DNA from: Alternaria dauci | Lineage: Eukaryota; Ascomycota; Dothideomycetes; Pleosporales; Pleosporaceae | NCBI RefSeq assembly: GCF_042100115.1 | Contig: NC_091274.1 | Span: forward strand, 620,001 to 684,000 | Direction: 5' to 3' | DNA length: 64,000 nt | Translations under genes and position numbers: made by a program | In this document: in pieces, positions 43,621 through 53,559 of the stretch | Layout of the letters: every line of letters begins with the position of its first letter | How positions within the stretch are numbered: position 1 is the stretch's first letter | Notes under the pieces: generated by a model | The model's database searches: none | Told to the model about the DNA's origin: nothing | Seen by the model: only the letters and a program-made list of their open reading frames with translations

Positions 43621-44465
43621 GTGAATGTGAGCAGACTGCGTGGATACATTCTCCCGCAACCGGTGGGTTCCGATGGTATATTCACAGGGATGTCTAGATT
43701 GGTGAGCTTGCGATGATGACCGACGTCCGGTTGAAATAAAGGAGTGTCAGGTGTCGTAACGTGCTGTTGTGTCATCAAACTGTGCTATAGATTGATGGTC
43801 TCTGGCCACGCCAAAGTTCCGCGACCAATGCTAGTACTTCTTTCAATAGGTATCATGGATTGGCGAACAATGGTTAAGTCATGTGCGGATGACTTGAGGA
43901 ACGCCTGAAGCTTTTGCGACCCAGGGTAACCAATTTAAATCCCTGTAGTGGCGGTTTGAGTTGATTTGAGGCCTTTTCGATGGCAAGGTGTTTCGCATTT
44001 TTGATGCATTGGATCTCTTGGAGTGTAGTTTCCAGTCCTTAACGCTGCCTTGTTGAACAGGTGTAGATGAGATGAGTGGAGGATGGCCGTCATGGATGGT
44101 CGGGTCCTCGGAATCTTCTCGCACCGCGCACCGCTTCCCATCTTTCTTGCGTCCTTTTCCAACCGGTGCCGCTTGACAGCACATTTTGATTAACAACTCC
44201 GATTTTAAATCACTGTAGCAATATCGTCCATGAGCACGTTGTTGTAGATGGCGTCTAGAGCAATCTCAGCGCGCTACAGATCTGTCCAACGTGTAGTGGG
44301 TACACTATACCTCTTTCGGTGCGCGCGAATACGTCACTACGCGTCAATTTCGCGATACATCAGAACGCTTTTTAGAGCTCCCTCAGTCACGAATTCCCTC
44401 CAACTCGGATGCGTTTCCATACTCTCTTCCAGCCCATGCTGAAATATCAAGCCGGCTTTGGGTTA

Positions 44466-44512
44466 CCCCACATCTTTCGTGTGGGGCAACACCTACCCCA
44501 ACAGCACCCCGC
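44466..44512. promoter_or_regulatory. CreA-like cluster with hairpin upstream of the SDR gene
   Basis: CCCCACA (44466-44472) and TGTGGGG (44480-44486) form a perfect 7-bp inverted repeat with a 7-nt loop. Each arm contains GTGGGG, a match to the fungal catabolite repressor site SYGGRG. A third match (CCCCGC) is at 44507-44512. The set lies 135-180 bp before the ATG at 44648. Confidence 0.5.
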
Positions 44513-44647
44513 ACCGGACATATAGCGTGTCGGGACTATGCCGTCCCTATACATACGGGATGTCAAACTTCCATATTTTAACGACAGATTCGAGCCTGGG
44601 CATATAATTTACTAAATTCCAAGATCAAACATTAAGACAACGCAGCC

Positions 44648-45740
44648 ATGGATCCAGCACAATTCGGCTACAGTACCATTCCTCTGAATCATGCCCCATA
44701 CGGCCCCATCGTACCCTCTGCCCTAGAAGGCTCAAATGCTGGGAAGGTCGCCCTAGTGACAGGAGCCGGTCAAGGCATCGGCGCTGCCATCGCAGAATCG
44801 CTAGCAAAATCCGGGGCCAACGTAGCCATTCTTGACCTAAACACCGACCAACTCTCTCAAACCAAGAAGACATGCTCAGCGTTTGGAGTGAAGGTTGAGG
44901 CATATGGATGCGACGTGACGGACGTGGAACGAGTGAAGGAAGTCATTGCTCAGGTGGAGAAGCAATTAGGACCAATCGATATATTGGTGAACAACGCGGG
45001 GATCCTCACTCAGAGACCGTTCATCATGGGCGATTTTGAGACGTTTTGGAAACAGATCGAAGTCAACTTCAAGGCTGTAAGCCCACCTTCAATCCAGTCA
45101 AGTTCTTTTCACTAAGAGTACCTCAAGCCTCTAATGCTTATCCACGCCATCCTTCCACGGATGCAGGAACGCGGTCACGGCTGCATCATCAACATCGCCT
45201 CTCGCTCAGGCACCGTCGATGTACCCATGACATTAGGATATGTGACCTCCAAAGCAGCGCTCATCCGTGCTACACATACACTGCAGACTGAGATGGAACT
45301 CGATGGGTTGGATCCTGCGATTCACATGTATGCACTACACCCGGGTGGTGTCAGGGGCAACATGGGCGGAGGTAAACCCAAATTTCTGAAGTCTATGATG
45401 TGTCGATGCTAACGCAATGTAGCTCCAGCGGCGGATGATGTAAAGAAGAAGTACGGTGATGTTGCAGATGAAGAATCTTTCAAAGATCTGTTTAAGGATG
45501 GACCATCGCTTTGTGGGCAGACTTGTGCATGGCTAGCTAGCGGGAAAGGGAAAGAGCTTAGAGGTCTGTTTCTAGGTAAGAAGCGCCGCAGCTAGGGATG
45601 TTACATCTTATGACTAATATTATCCAGATTGCCGACAAGACGTGACGAAACTACTCGATATCGGACGAGACACACTGCTGAAGGAAAACCGAAACAAGCT
45701 GACAGTAAACTTCATCGACGGATATTGCAACGAGCCATAG
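44648..45740 (+). CDS. SDR-family oxidoreductase, sugar/polyol-dehydrogenase like
   Basis: Four exons (44648-45076, 45128-45371, 45423-45575, 45628-45740; introns 51, 50 and 52 nt) give 312 aa. The Rossmann core has TGAGQGIG (about residue 38), the acidic LDLN after the second strand (suggesting NAD over NADP), NNAG, NIASRSG with the catalytic Ser, and YVTSK as the catalytic pair. The C-terminal 70 residues (ADDVKKKYGDVADEESFKDL, a cysteine pair CGQTCAWLASG, and the exon 4 tail) are family-specific. The first acceptor is an AAG; a GAG acceptor nine bases upstream would add three residues. It sits between two tannase-family genes, so reduction or oxidation of a released phenolic or sugar product is a sensible guess. 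Confidence 0.88.
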
Positions 45741-45964
45741 TGATCGGAATCGAAGCCAATGTCATTCTATTGTGGCCAAGAGAAATTCTAATAAATTGCA
45801 AGAAACGAGAGAAATACATCAGAACAAAACATGATTGCACATACAGAGCCAGATACTACCACAATGAGCCCACGATTATCTTGCCATCATATATACAGCC
45901 TTGTCGGTTCGCAGCTCAACACTTCGTTGTGCGACGGAACCTGAACACCCCAGGTCAGATAAAC

Positions 45965-47803
45965 TTAGTAAACCGGAACTTTGAAAGCATCGAAAGTATA
46001 GGTCCAGCTCTCGATGGATGCCTTATCCTCGACACAGTCGAAATCAGAGCTGTTTCCAGACCAAAGTGGTCGCGCAGGCCACTGGCAAAGCTGCTGCACC
46101 TCGCCAGCGTTAGCACCGGACGCTACGGTGGCGTTGAGGCGGCTGGGCTTCACTCCATTTTCAACCCAGTCGATGATAGTAGCCATGTTGTCTTGCGGGT
46201 AAGGGCCAGGCTGAAGGGCGTTGGAATTGCAGTGGGCCGCGCCGGGAATAAGGTAGAATTGGTACCAGTCGGCCATGGCTTCTTGAGCTTCAGCATCGGT
46301 CATGTTGGGGTACATGATGGAGCGAACGGACTGCCAGTAGTGAACCGAAGATGCAGCGGGGATGGAGGGGTCAGATTCGCCGTGGTAGTGGATCATCTTG
46401 GCGCCGGAAGACTGGAAAGGAGTGAGGTCGGGGAGAGTAGTCTGCAAGCTGTCGAGGTAGCGGACCATGCCGATGTTCATCCATTCAACGAGGTCATCGT
46501 AGGTGACGTTGTCGAGGTTGGCAAGGTTGTCCAAGTCGAGCAACTGGACAAACTTGGTCACGTACTCGCCACCAGTGGAAGGGATGTTGAGCTCCCACTC
46601 GCCGGTCGCATTGTTGTACGTGGGCTCAGCGTCGCTAAGCTCCGAGCCGATCTGCCAGGAGAGATATGCACGCTCGCCCTTGGAGTTGTGAAGACCATCG
46701 TAGACACCCTGCGCCAATGCAATGTCATTGGCATTGATAGTACCGTTCTGTTCGGGTTGGGCACTAGTCTGGCTTCCTGGCATCTGACGCTTGTTGAGGC
46801 CGCGCTTGCTGAAGCCGAAACCGAGGGAGGTACTGGTCTGCGCAGCACAGTAGTAGCTTTCGCCGATCAGAGAGCTGAGGTTGAAGTTGAGTTTGCAAAG
46901 ATCGGTACGCGAGATGACACCTATAGCGATATGTGTTAGGACGCATCGCTTGTGCAGTGGTTCAGATTACTTACCATCGGTACGTCCGTCGAGAGGATCA
47001 CAAGCTGCAATCGTAGCGTTGACAATTTTGTCCAATGCGCATGGTGGTGGGAAGTAGTCGTTGACAACGTTGATGGTAGCAGGGTAAACATGGAGAACTT
47101 GCTGCTGCGCAAAGCGGAAAGCAGGTGCACCAGCCACAACGCCGTCGTACTCCTCACCCCAGCGCTGAACCTGGCTCATAGCCTCGCGGCCACCGTCAGA
47201 GCATCCCTCGAAATATGTATAGACCTTGGTGTCATTCAGCCCATAGAAGGCCTGTGTGACTGGCTTTCCAATCTTCGTCAACTCTCCCAGGGCAGTGTAG
47301 GCAAAGGCATATGTAGCATCCCAGTTAATTGTTCCGTTGCCGTGCAATACAGCTGCATCGAAGTCCTGGTTGAAAGAATCATAGCCGGCCGAAGTAGCTC
47401 CAGAGGCAGCGCCGTATGGCAAACCTCCTGTCGCATCGCTAGAGAGCGCGTAGCCTCCGCCACCAGAGAGGTAAAAACGATTGGCGAAGTTGGAAGGTTC
47501 GGGGAAGGCAAAAATGAGGGGAATGGCGTCTTCCTTCCCGGTATGGACGTAGCTTACAGTGACGTTACAGTAGTTGTAGGTAGTAGCATCGGTAGCTGTT
47601 GACGACCCCATGCCGCCACCTCCAAGGGTACCATTATAAACGGCGCTGGCAGTCACAGTGCTTGGAAGCAAATCGAGACCCAGGAGAGTGCCATTGGAGG
47701 GGAGCGAGGCCTGCACGTTTGACACTGTGCAGAGGTCAGTCAGCGAGGCTGCGTTGGCGGTCACTGCCATGGCGGCAGCAGTGGCGCGAGATGAGTGGCG
47801 CAT
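45965..47803 (-). CDS. Secreted tannase/feruloyl-esterase family enzyme (copy B)
   Basis: Two exons (47803-46975, 46920-45965; 54-nt intron, phase 1) encode 594 aa. The N-terminus is a weak but plausible signal peptide (AAAMAVTANA). Family motifs match copy A: the glycine loop FYLSGGGGYAL, nucleophile EGCSDGGREAM, an acid in YHGESDPS, and GAAHCNSN with the catalytic His-Cys. It has at least ten Asn-x-Ser/Thr sites, which supports secretion. It also has a KR-rich loop near residues 300-312 (SKRGLNKRQ), a possible Kex2 site. Copies A and B share motifs and intron context but differ greatly in sequence and length, so they are paralogues of different subfamilies rather than a recent duplication. 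Likely target: plant phenolic esters. Confidence 0.93.
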
Positions 47804-48573
47804 GGCGGATGTAAAAACGATGAGAAGACAAGAGGTAGTGAGAGGATATTTTCAAACGACTGTAGAGAAGCCTAGTTAGCTGAGTGTAAGCAAGACATTC
47901 CTCGCGGATTCTTGAGCATTATGTACTTCCTGCCCGTTGTGACTCGGACCATCTACTTCGCCATGGTAATCGTAGTAAGGGACCCATATCTACGACTGCA
48001 GTCTCTGTCCATGCTTAAAGCAACCCCTAGCAATCTTCCGATTCACTTTTGCCAAACATCTGACCCTATTCTTGTGTGTGCGTGCCCTGTCAGAAACCTA
48101 GATCGGCGGTGTCTAGCCCTGTACTGACGGCGTTTTCTGACTAGCGCACTATCGCCATACGTGTGCAGTGGTAAAAAAGAGAGTAAAAATATAGTACGCC
48201 GATAGCGTCAATCGTTGCGCCGCGTCACTGAGAACCCGCTTGCTGCTAGCGGATGTGAGATGAAGTTACGCGTTCTCGGTTAGCGTCCTGGAGGCCCAAG
48301 CTTGGAAGAGCCTTTATCCGGACAAGCCTTGTAGCAGTCGCTTTTCAAGGATCTTTGCTGTGCAAGGCTTGCAGTCAAGTGTTCAAGCGGATGATAGATC
48401 AAGCGGGCTCACAGCTGAAGCCGCGTATCATCGCGGCGAAGTTTCTGTTATTCGTGATGGAAGAAGCAATTCGCCCGAAGTAATGAATGCGCTGTTACAT
48501 GACATTGCTTTGGTGTGCTTACAAGTACGCTACTACATGCCAAAGGGTGTTTACACTTGACGTGCACTACAAT
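47804..48573. other. Intergenic region between tannase B and the transporter
   Basis: 770 bp between the 5' end of tannase B and the 3' end of the transporter, both minus strand. It has short imperfect inverted repeats at about 48138-48290 (GAGAAC...GTTCTC, and CTATCG/CGATAG pairs). I see no ORF or mobile-element gene. Confidence 0.5.
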
Positions 48574-50242
48574 TCAAACCGTCTCCTTTGTCTCAATATG
48601 CTCCATGCTGATCTCCTTCTCAAACTTCGCCTCTTCATTCGCAGCGATCCTCGCATCGGCTTCGATAAATTCGGCCGGACGATGCAACTGCACTGCAAGC
48701 TTGTTGCGATGAACTAAGATGCCTGGCTGAGTCTCGAAGAAACGATCGATATCTTCTAGTGTGCGGTTCGCTGTCTCCGGGTACAAGAAGTATGTGATCG
48801 GAATAAACGAAAAGCAGATGACTGCCCAGATGACCCAGAATTTATAACCTAGGTTTTCAATACCAGGCAGTGTAGCCTGCACAACACCGTAGTTGCAGAT
48901 CCAGTTGGTCGCCATCGCAAGCGAGGCGCCTTTGGTTCTCATCTCGAGGGCGTTGATCTCGGTTGGATACAGCCATGGCACGCCTAGAACGCCCATTCCG
49001 AAGCTGGCGAAGAACACGAAGAAGAAAGAGACTGCGACGATACCCAGCTTGTACGAGTTACCGCCTGCTTCAGTTTGGCCCTGAGATGCCGCAATGACGA
49101 TCCAGCAGATGGAACATGCTCCGGCAGAGACCATCATGACTTTGCGGCGTCCATACCGCTCAATGACGAAGTATGCCAAGCAAGCAAATATGAGATAATC
49201 AACTGAGCCGGCGGCGGCGAGGATGCGCGCCAAGAGTTCCGAGATTCCCAAGGCGTTGATGAAGATATAGGACATGTAATAGCTTGTTACATTAATTCCG
49301 GAAATCTGGTTCATTGCCTGCATCCATGCACCGAGAAGCATGCGTCGCAGGACACCGCTAGGTCCTTTGCCAGTAAGGAGCTGTAGCCATGTGTACGTGT
49401 TCATGTGCTCGCGATCGAGGATATCCTTGATAATGTTGTATTGGGTGACCACCGAAGGCGATTCTGGCGTTGCTCCATGACCTTCGAGAGCAGCGAGGAC
49501 TTCCAAGGCCTCGTCATGTTTGCCTTTTCGAATCAGCAGTCGAGGCGAGTCCGGTAGGAATGGGCACATGGCGTAGATGCAGAAAGTGAAAAAGAGTTGA
49601 AACGCTAGCGGGAAGCGCCATGCTATATCGCGCGGTGCGAACGAAAAGCCGAGGGTGGGCCAGTTCGAAATGCTGAAACCGGTAATACAGTTCGCTGCAG
49701 ACATGTCAGTTGAGATGCAATTACATATGACAATATGCACATACCCATTTGAATCATGACAAGCTTTCCTCGACTACTCATCTTGCTTGTCTCGGCTTGC
49801 CAGACTCCAGCCGTCGCCGTATTCATGCCGGTACCAAGGCCAGCCACGATGCGTCCGACCATCATACTCGCTACAGTCCAACTGCATGTCTGAATGATCG
49901 CGCCAATACCAATGACTGTCGAACCGAGTAGAATCTGCCTTGGACGTCCGAGAATGTCGCCAGTCCAGACGGTACTCATTGCACCAATAAAGCAGCCGAT
50001 GTTGTATATGGAGGTCATCACACCTTGCATGTTGGCGGACGGGTATCCAAACGTATGAAGGAAATTCTCCGAGATAATGACATTGCCGAACACACCCTGA
50101 TCATAACCGTAAAAGCTGCTTGGCGTCAGAGAGGCACAACACACGTTGTTTGAATTGCATCTTACATGAGTACCGTACTGGCAGCGATGGAAATCCACAC
50201 GGTCAATCGCTCACCAGAGCCTCCAAGGTATTTGCGCGCCAT
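48574..50242 (-). CDS. MFS sugar-family transporter
   Basis: Three exons (50242-50166, 50115-49745, 49694-48574; introns 50 and 50 nt) give 522 aa with 12 hydrophobic segments. Sugar-porter motifs: FYGYDQGVFG in helix 1, GDILGRPRQILLG after helix 2, PDSPRLLIRKGK in the middle loop, AMNQISGINVTSYYMSY in helix 7, ERYGRRKVMM after helix 8, and WLYPTEINALEMRTKG and PETANRTLEDID after helix 12. The QISGIN replaces the QQLTGIN of glucose carriers, so the substrate could be another sugar, polyol or quinate-type acid. The first acceptor is ambiguous by three bases (AAG/CAG). The neighbouring esterase suggests uptake of a product of plant-ester hydrolysis. Membrane location is the plasma membrane by family. 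Confidence 0.9.
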
Positions 50243-51462
50243 GGTGGAGTGCTGCCCGAGCAGATATGGCTGTTTCACTGAGAACAAGATAGTGGTCGCT
50301 GGTCCAATGAGGCCGTGGAAAAGTCAGGAAGAAAGACCCCAGATCGAGAGGTGTCGATAAGCGGTACAGTGCAGAGGCCTATACCGAACTTTGTCATGTG
50401 CAACGAGGTCGCAGCGAGGATCACCTCTTTATACACTCTCATGGCCAGTCCCGGTATCTTCTCCGCTGATCATTATCCTCGTTGTGCGAGGCTTGTCAAG
50501 CCTCACAAGCCTCGGGTCGTCTCGAGATCCACTGTGCTTCCCCAGAGTCTGAGCACATCCCCCATATCCCGTAATCCGTGGACCCACATAGGCGACGAGT
50601 ATGGAGTAAAATGTGCCTTCGGGTCTACTTGGGACCCACATAGTCAGCGTTAGAGGCTTGTGACTGGTGATAGCGGCCATTCAGCCGAGCGAGAAGGCGA
50701 GGAGTGACCAGAGTGTAAGGGCAGAATGACGACTGCGGCGACGTTGAAGTTGGGAACAAGGGGATGATGCATCACGGATTACTTGTTCTGGGAACGCGAA
50801 ACGCCGTGTCGGCTCTCAAGGACGGAAGGTGAAGCGAGTGCGGGGTAAAAAGGAAAGCTGGCCGGGTGTGGGGAAAACCGACATCGAAACCCACGCCGCG
50901 ACACGAAAACTATGGGAAACCCAGGTGATAACTTCCGTACTCTGTCATGCATCCTTTTGCTTGCAAATTCTCTTGTTTGAGAGAACCTGTTCGTTCAGAT
51001 CGTTGTGAATTGAGGAAGTTGTGATTGGCTCAACCATGTGGGCTGGCCTCCAGGGATGGATAACGCACGCAACGAGCTCACATCCTTTCAGACGACAACT
51101 GCTATACCGACGGGTCTGCAGCTAGCCAGTACGCTTCCAAGAACGCCAGGCTTGGTTTTATTTCCCGCTTCGGTGTTATGTGGAGAGAACTCTAACGAGT
51201 CCGTCTCCCGAGAATGCTGATCTGCTAACGGGGTGCAACTTTCAACACAGCCGCTCGTATACAAGGACCTGTTCAATAGACAAAGAGCATCTTACATCTT
51301 TTCGGCCGTAAAAAAACATCACACAAGGCTTAACGCCAGGCTTCCGACTACTTTGCGAAAGAAATGAGGACTGACCACACTGTTACGCTCAGCATTTTTG
51401 CATCCAAGGATAACATCTACTCCTGTTATAACCGATTGTCTCCCGATGCTTCCATACCCGGC
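50243..51462. other. Intergenic region upstream of the transporter
   Basis: 1.22 kb between minus-strand genes. CreA-like SYGGRG matches occur at 50337-50342, 50840-50845 and 50868-50873. A repeated CAAGCCT(CA)CAAGCCTCG motif lies at 50498-50515. No gene seen. Confidence 0.5.
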
Positions 51463-52442
51463 TCAAAGCTCATTTACGTTAACACGCCACTTCTTCCTAC
51501 GTTTCTCCAGTTCTGCTCTGAGCTTTCCTTCTCTATTGAGACCCTCATACAGCGCCCAAGCTGCTAGGGTCTTCGCATCCCTCGCACAAAGCTTCCACAG
51601 CTCCTCATAGTCACAGACTCGGAGTCTGATCATTTCTCCTTGTAATCTCTTTCCAGTCAGTTTTCCCCGAAGATCCATAATTTGCTGGCGCGTCAGCTCC
51701 TGGGCAAGTAGTCAGGCTATTAGGTCGGAAATACGTCAAGGGCTAACAATACCTTTTCCCATAGAAAGATCGGGATGAACTCATCTGATCCTCCAGGGCT
51801 GGGATACATGGCATTCTGTAGGCACTCCTTCTCTTGGATAGACTCACCCTTTGGGGCCATCCCTTCTGGAGCCGGTCCTGGCGCAAGAGCTAGCTCAGTG
51901 AGATCGATGAGCTCGCCTTCCGGAAGCTTGAACCCTGTCTCTTCCATGATCTCCTTTGCGGCTTTCCCAGCGAAATTCCCTTCGTCATCGAGCATACCAG
52001 CTGGAATCTCAACAAAGCTGAGACTGCCTGCTGGAACTCGTGGTTGCTCGGTCATGACGACCCATCTTTCATCTGTCGAATCTACAGGCCGGAGTATCAT
52101 GAGCACAGCAACACTTCCCCCACGAAGAAAAGCGATTCCTGGAAGCTCTTGATTCTGTTTGTTACGTATCTCGGCTTTCAATTTAACGAATGCAACCTTC
52201 GTTCCAGGGAAGCAGTCAACAGACTGTATCTTAACCTTCTTGAGTACGAACGGGTCTTCATGGAATGCGTGCTGCGCATCGTTGTGTTGGCGTTCCAAGT
52301 TCTTTTGGAGTGTATCTCTCCAAGTCTGGAATGCACGGAACTGTAACAAATCCTCCTTTGTAATCATCTCGTTCAGATCCACTGTGACAGGCGATCGAAA
52401 TCCGTCCAATGTGAATTCATTCGTCATGATGGCTTCGGACAT
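51463..52442 (-). CDS. Nudix hydrolase, ADP-sugar diphosphatase (NUDX14-like)
   Basis: Two exons (52442-51753, 51699-51463; 53-nt intron, phase 0) give 308 aa. The Nudix box (about residues 163-185) reads GMLDDEGNFAGKAAKEIMEE then TGF: the metal-binding EIMEE core is intact, while the usual Glu at position 7 is Gly and the Arg at position 15 is Lys. Flanking features (PGIAFLRGGSVAVLMIL, TEQPRVPAGS, the late YPSPGGSDEFIPIFLWEK, and DYEELWKLCARDAKTLAAW from exon 2) match the plant-type ADP-sugar diphosphatases that cleave ADP-glucose or ADP-ribose. The likely role is cytosolic nucleotide-sugar turnover. The second exon carries the C-terminal helix pair of the family, supporting the splice. The start could also be the Met at residue 6. 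Confidence 0.88.
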
Positions 52443-53559
52443 GATGGAAAGAGCTCGTCACGGATCTGGTTTTCTGGGCCGGATGTGAGCTGTAAACTCA
52501 CGAAGTACAGAATTGTGGCATCATATTTCTTACAGAGTTTCTGCCTTGCGCCAAGAATGACAAAAAAGCATCCAGTTTCCACCGATATCGCTTTTGTACT
52601 GGATAACAAGACGAGATTGAGGTGGCTCAATATTGTTTCTGAGCTCTGTGAGTTGAGGACATGTTCGTTTGGTCAAGTTAAGAGCTCGGGAGGCACCAGG
52701 CAGCAAGAGATGTTACAAACTTACATTCATGACTCGAAGTTCAAGCTTTACTCACAGCCCGATCGTGACGTAATGCGGGTGAAACCATGCAAGGCTCAAG
52801 GTTCTCCGAGAGCACAGCTCCGGTGGTGGAAGCATGGAGCCAATAACGGTACGGTCCGTGCCGGGATGGCCAGAGACGCTACCAATGAACGCAACCACGT
52901 CGCTCCTGCCTCGAAAATGGCGAGAGATCAGCGAACGCATTCGGACAATGGTAGCATCCACATGTAAGCTGTATATTGTCCTGCACAGACAGGCCGGGGT
53001 CTTTGACGCCGACCTGTACGCCTTCAATATATTCTTTGACCGGTATTGCGATGCTTGGCAAACGCATTCGGACAATGATTTCATTCACATACACAAGCGG
53101 TGCGGACCTAGTTCAGCTCAGCTGGACTGTTTGACGCCAAGTTCCACATTCGCGTCAGCTTCTATCGTCGGTGCCGTGTCATCGGCGATGGCGATCAGGA
53201 TATGACATGGTCGTTGATACAGGCAAGAGCTGACAGTTGATGATTGATGGAGCTGACTGGTATTCACTTTCTCCACAGAACCCCCACACCTGCAACCTCG
53301 CCTCTCGGGCCGGGTTCGAGTTCGATCCGGGCCGTGCCTCCATCTCATTCTTACCACGCGCGTAACAGATAATGGCTACTGGAAGTCAAACAACTTTGTC
53401 ATGCTCCTATCATCCAGCAGGGTTGGTATCACCCCAGAACGCGCAGCCTTGTGTCGCAGCAATATCAGATATAAGACTGGCGCATGCTGTATTTCATCTC
53501 TCGTCTTTTCGTCGAGAACTGTCGCCATATCATCTAACAATCCTGTACATAAAAAGGAA
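52443..53559. other. Divergent region, Nudix / HET gene, with duplicated 17-mer
   Basis: 1.12 kb without a convincing gene. It contains two exact copies of a 17-base sequence (AACGCATTCGGACAATG) at 52934-52950 and 53061-53077, each followed by a related CATCCACAT/CATTCACAT string. The right part is the presumed HET-gene promoter. Confidence 0.5.
52934..53077. repeat. Duplicated 17-mer, 127 bp apart
   Basis: The exact repeat AACGCATTCGGACAATG starts at 52934 and 53061. The flanks after each copy are partly similar, suggesting an older duplicated unit now diverged. Confidence 0.75.

Larger units (their letters stand above)
43532..44647. promoter_or_regulatory. Divergent promoter region, tannase A / SDR
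   Basis: 1.12 kb between divergent starts. It contains a TATA-like box for the minus-strand gene (43612-43620) and a hairpin plus CreA-like cluster for the plus-strand gene (44466-44512). A 105-codon antisense frame at 43879-44196 has no protein-like features and was not called. Confidence 0.55.

Noticed and set aside
43879..44196. 105-codon antisense ORF between tannase A and the SDR gene
   Set aside because: No domain, no signal, and the region carries promoter elements for both neighbours.
48138..48290. Short inverted repeats that could be MITE ends
   Set aside because: Arms are imperfect and short, with no target-site duplication I could see.
50337..50873. CreA-like sites upstream of the transporter
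   Set aside because: Three scattered SYGGRG matches in over 500 bp are near the chance rate, so not called as a regulatory feature.
53310..53340. GGTTCGA-containing sequence resembling a tRNA T-arm
   Set aside because: No paired acceptor or anticodon stems can be drawn around it.
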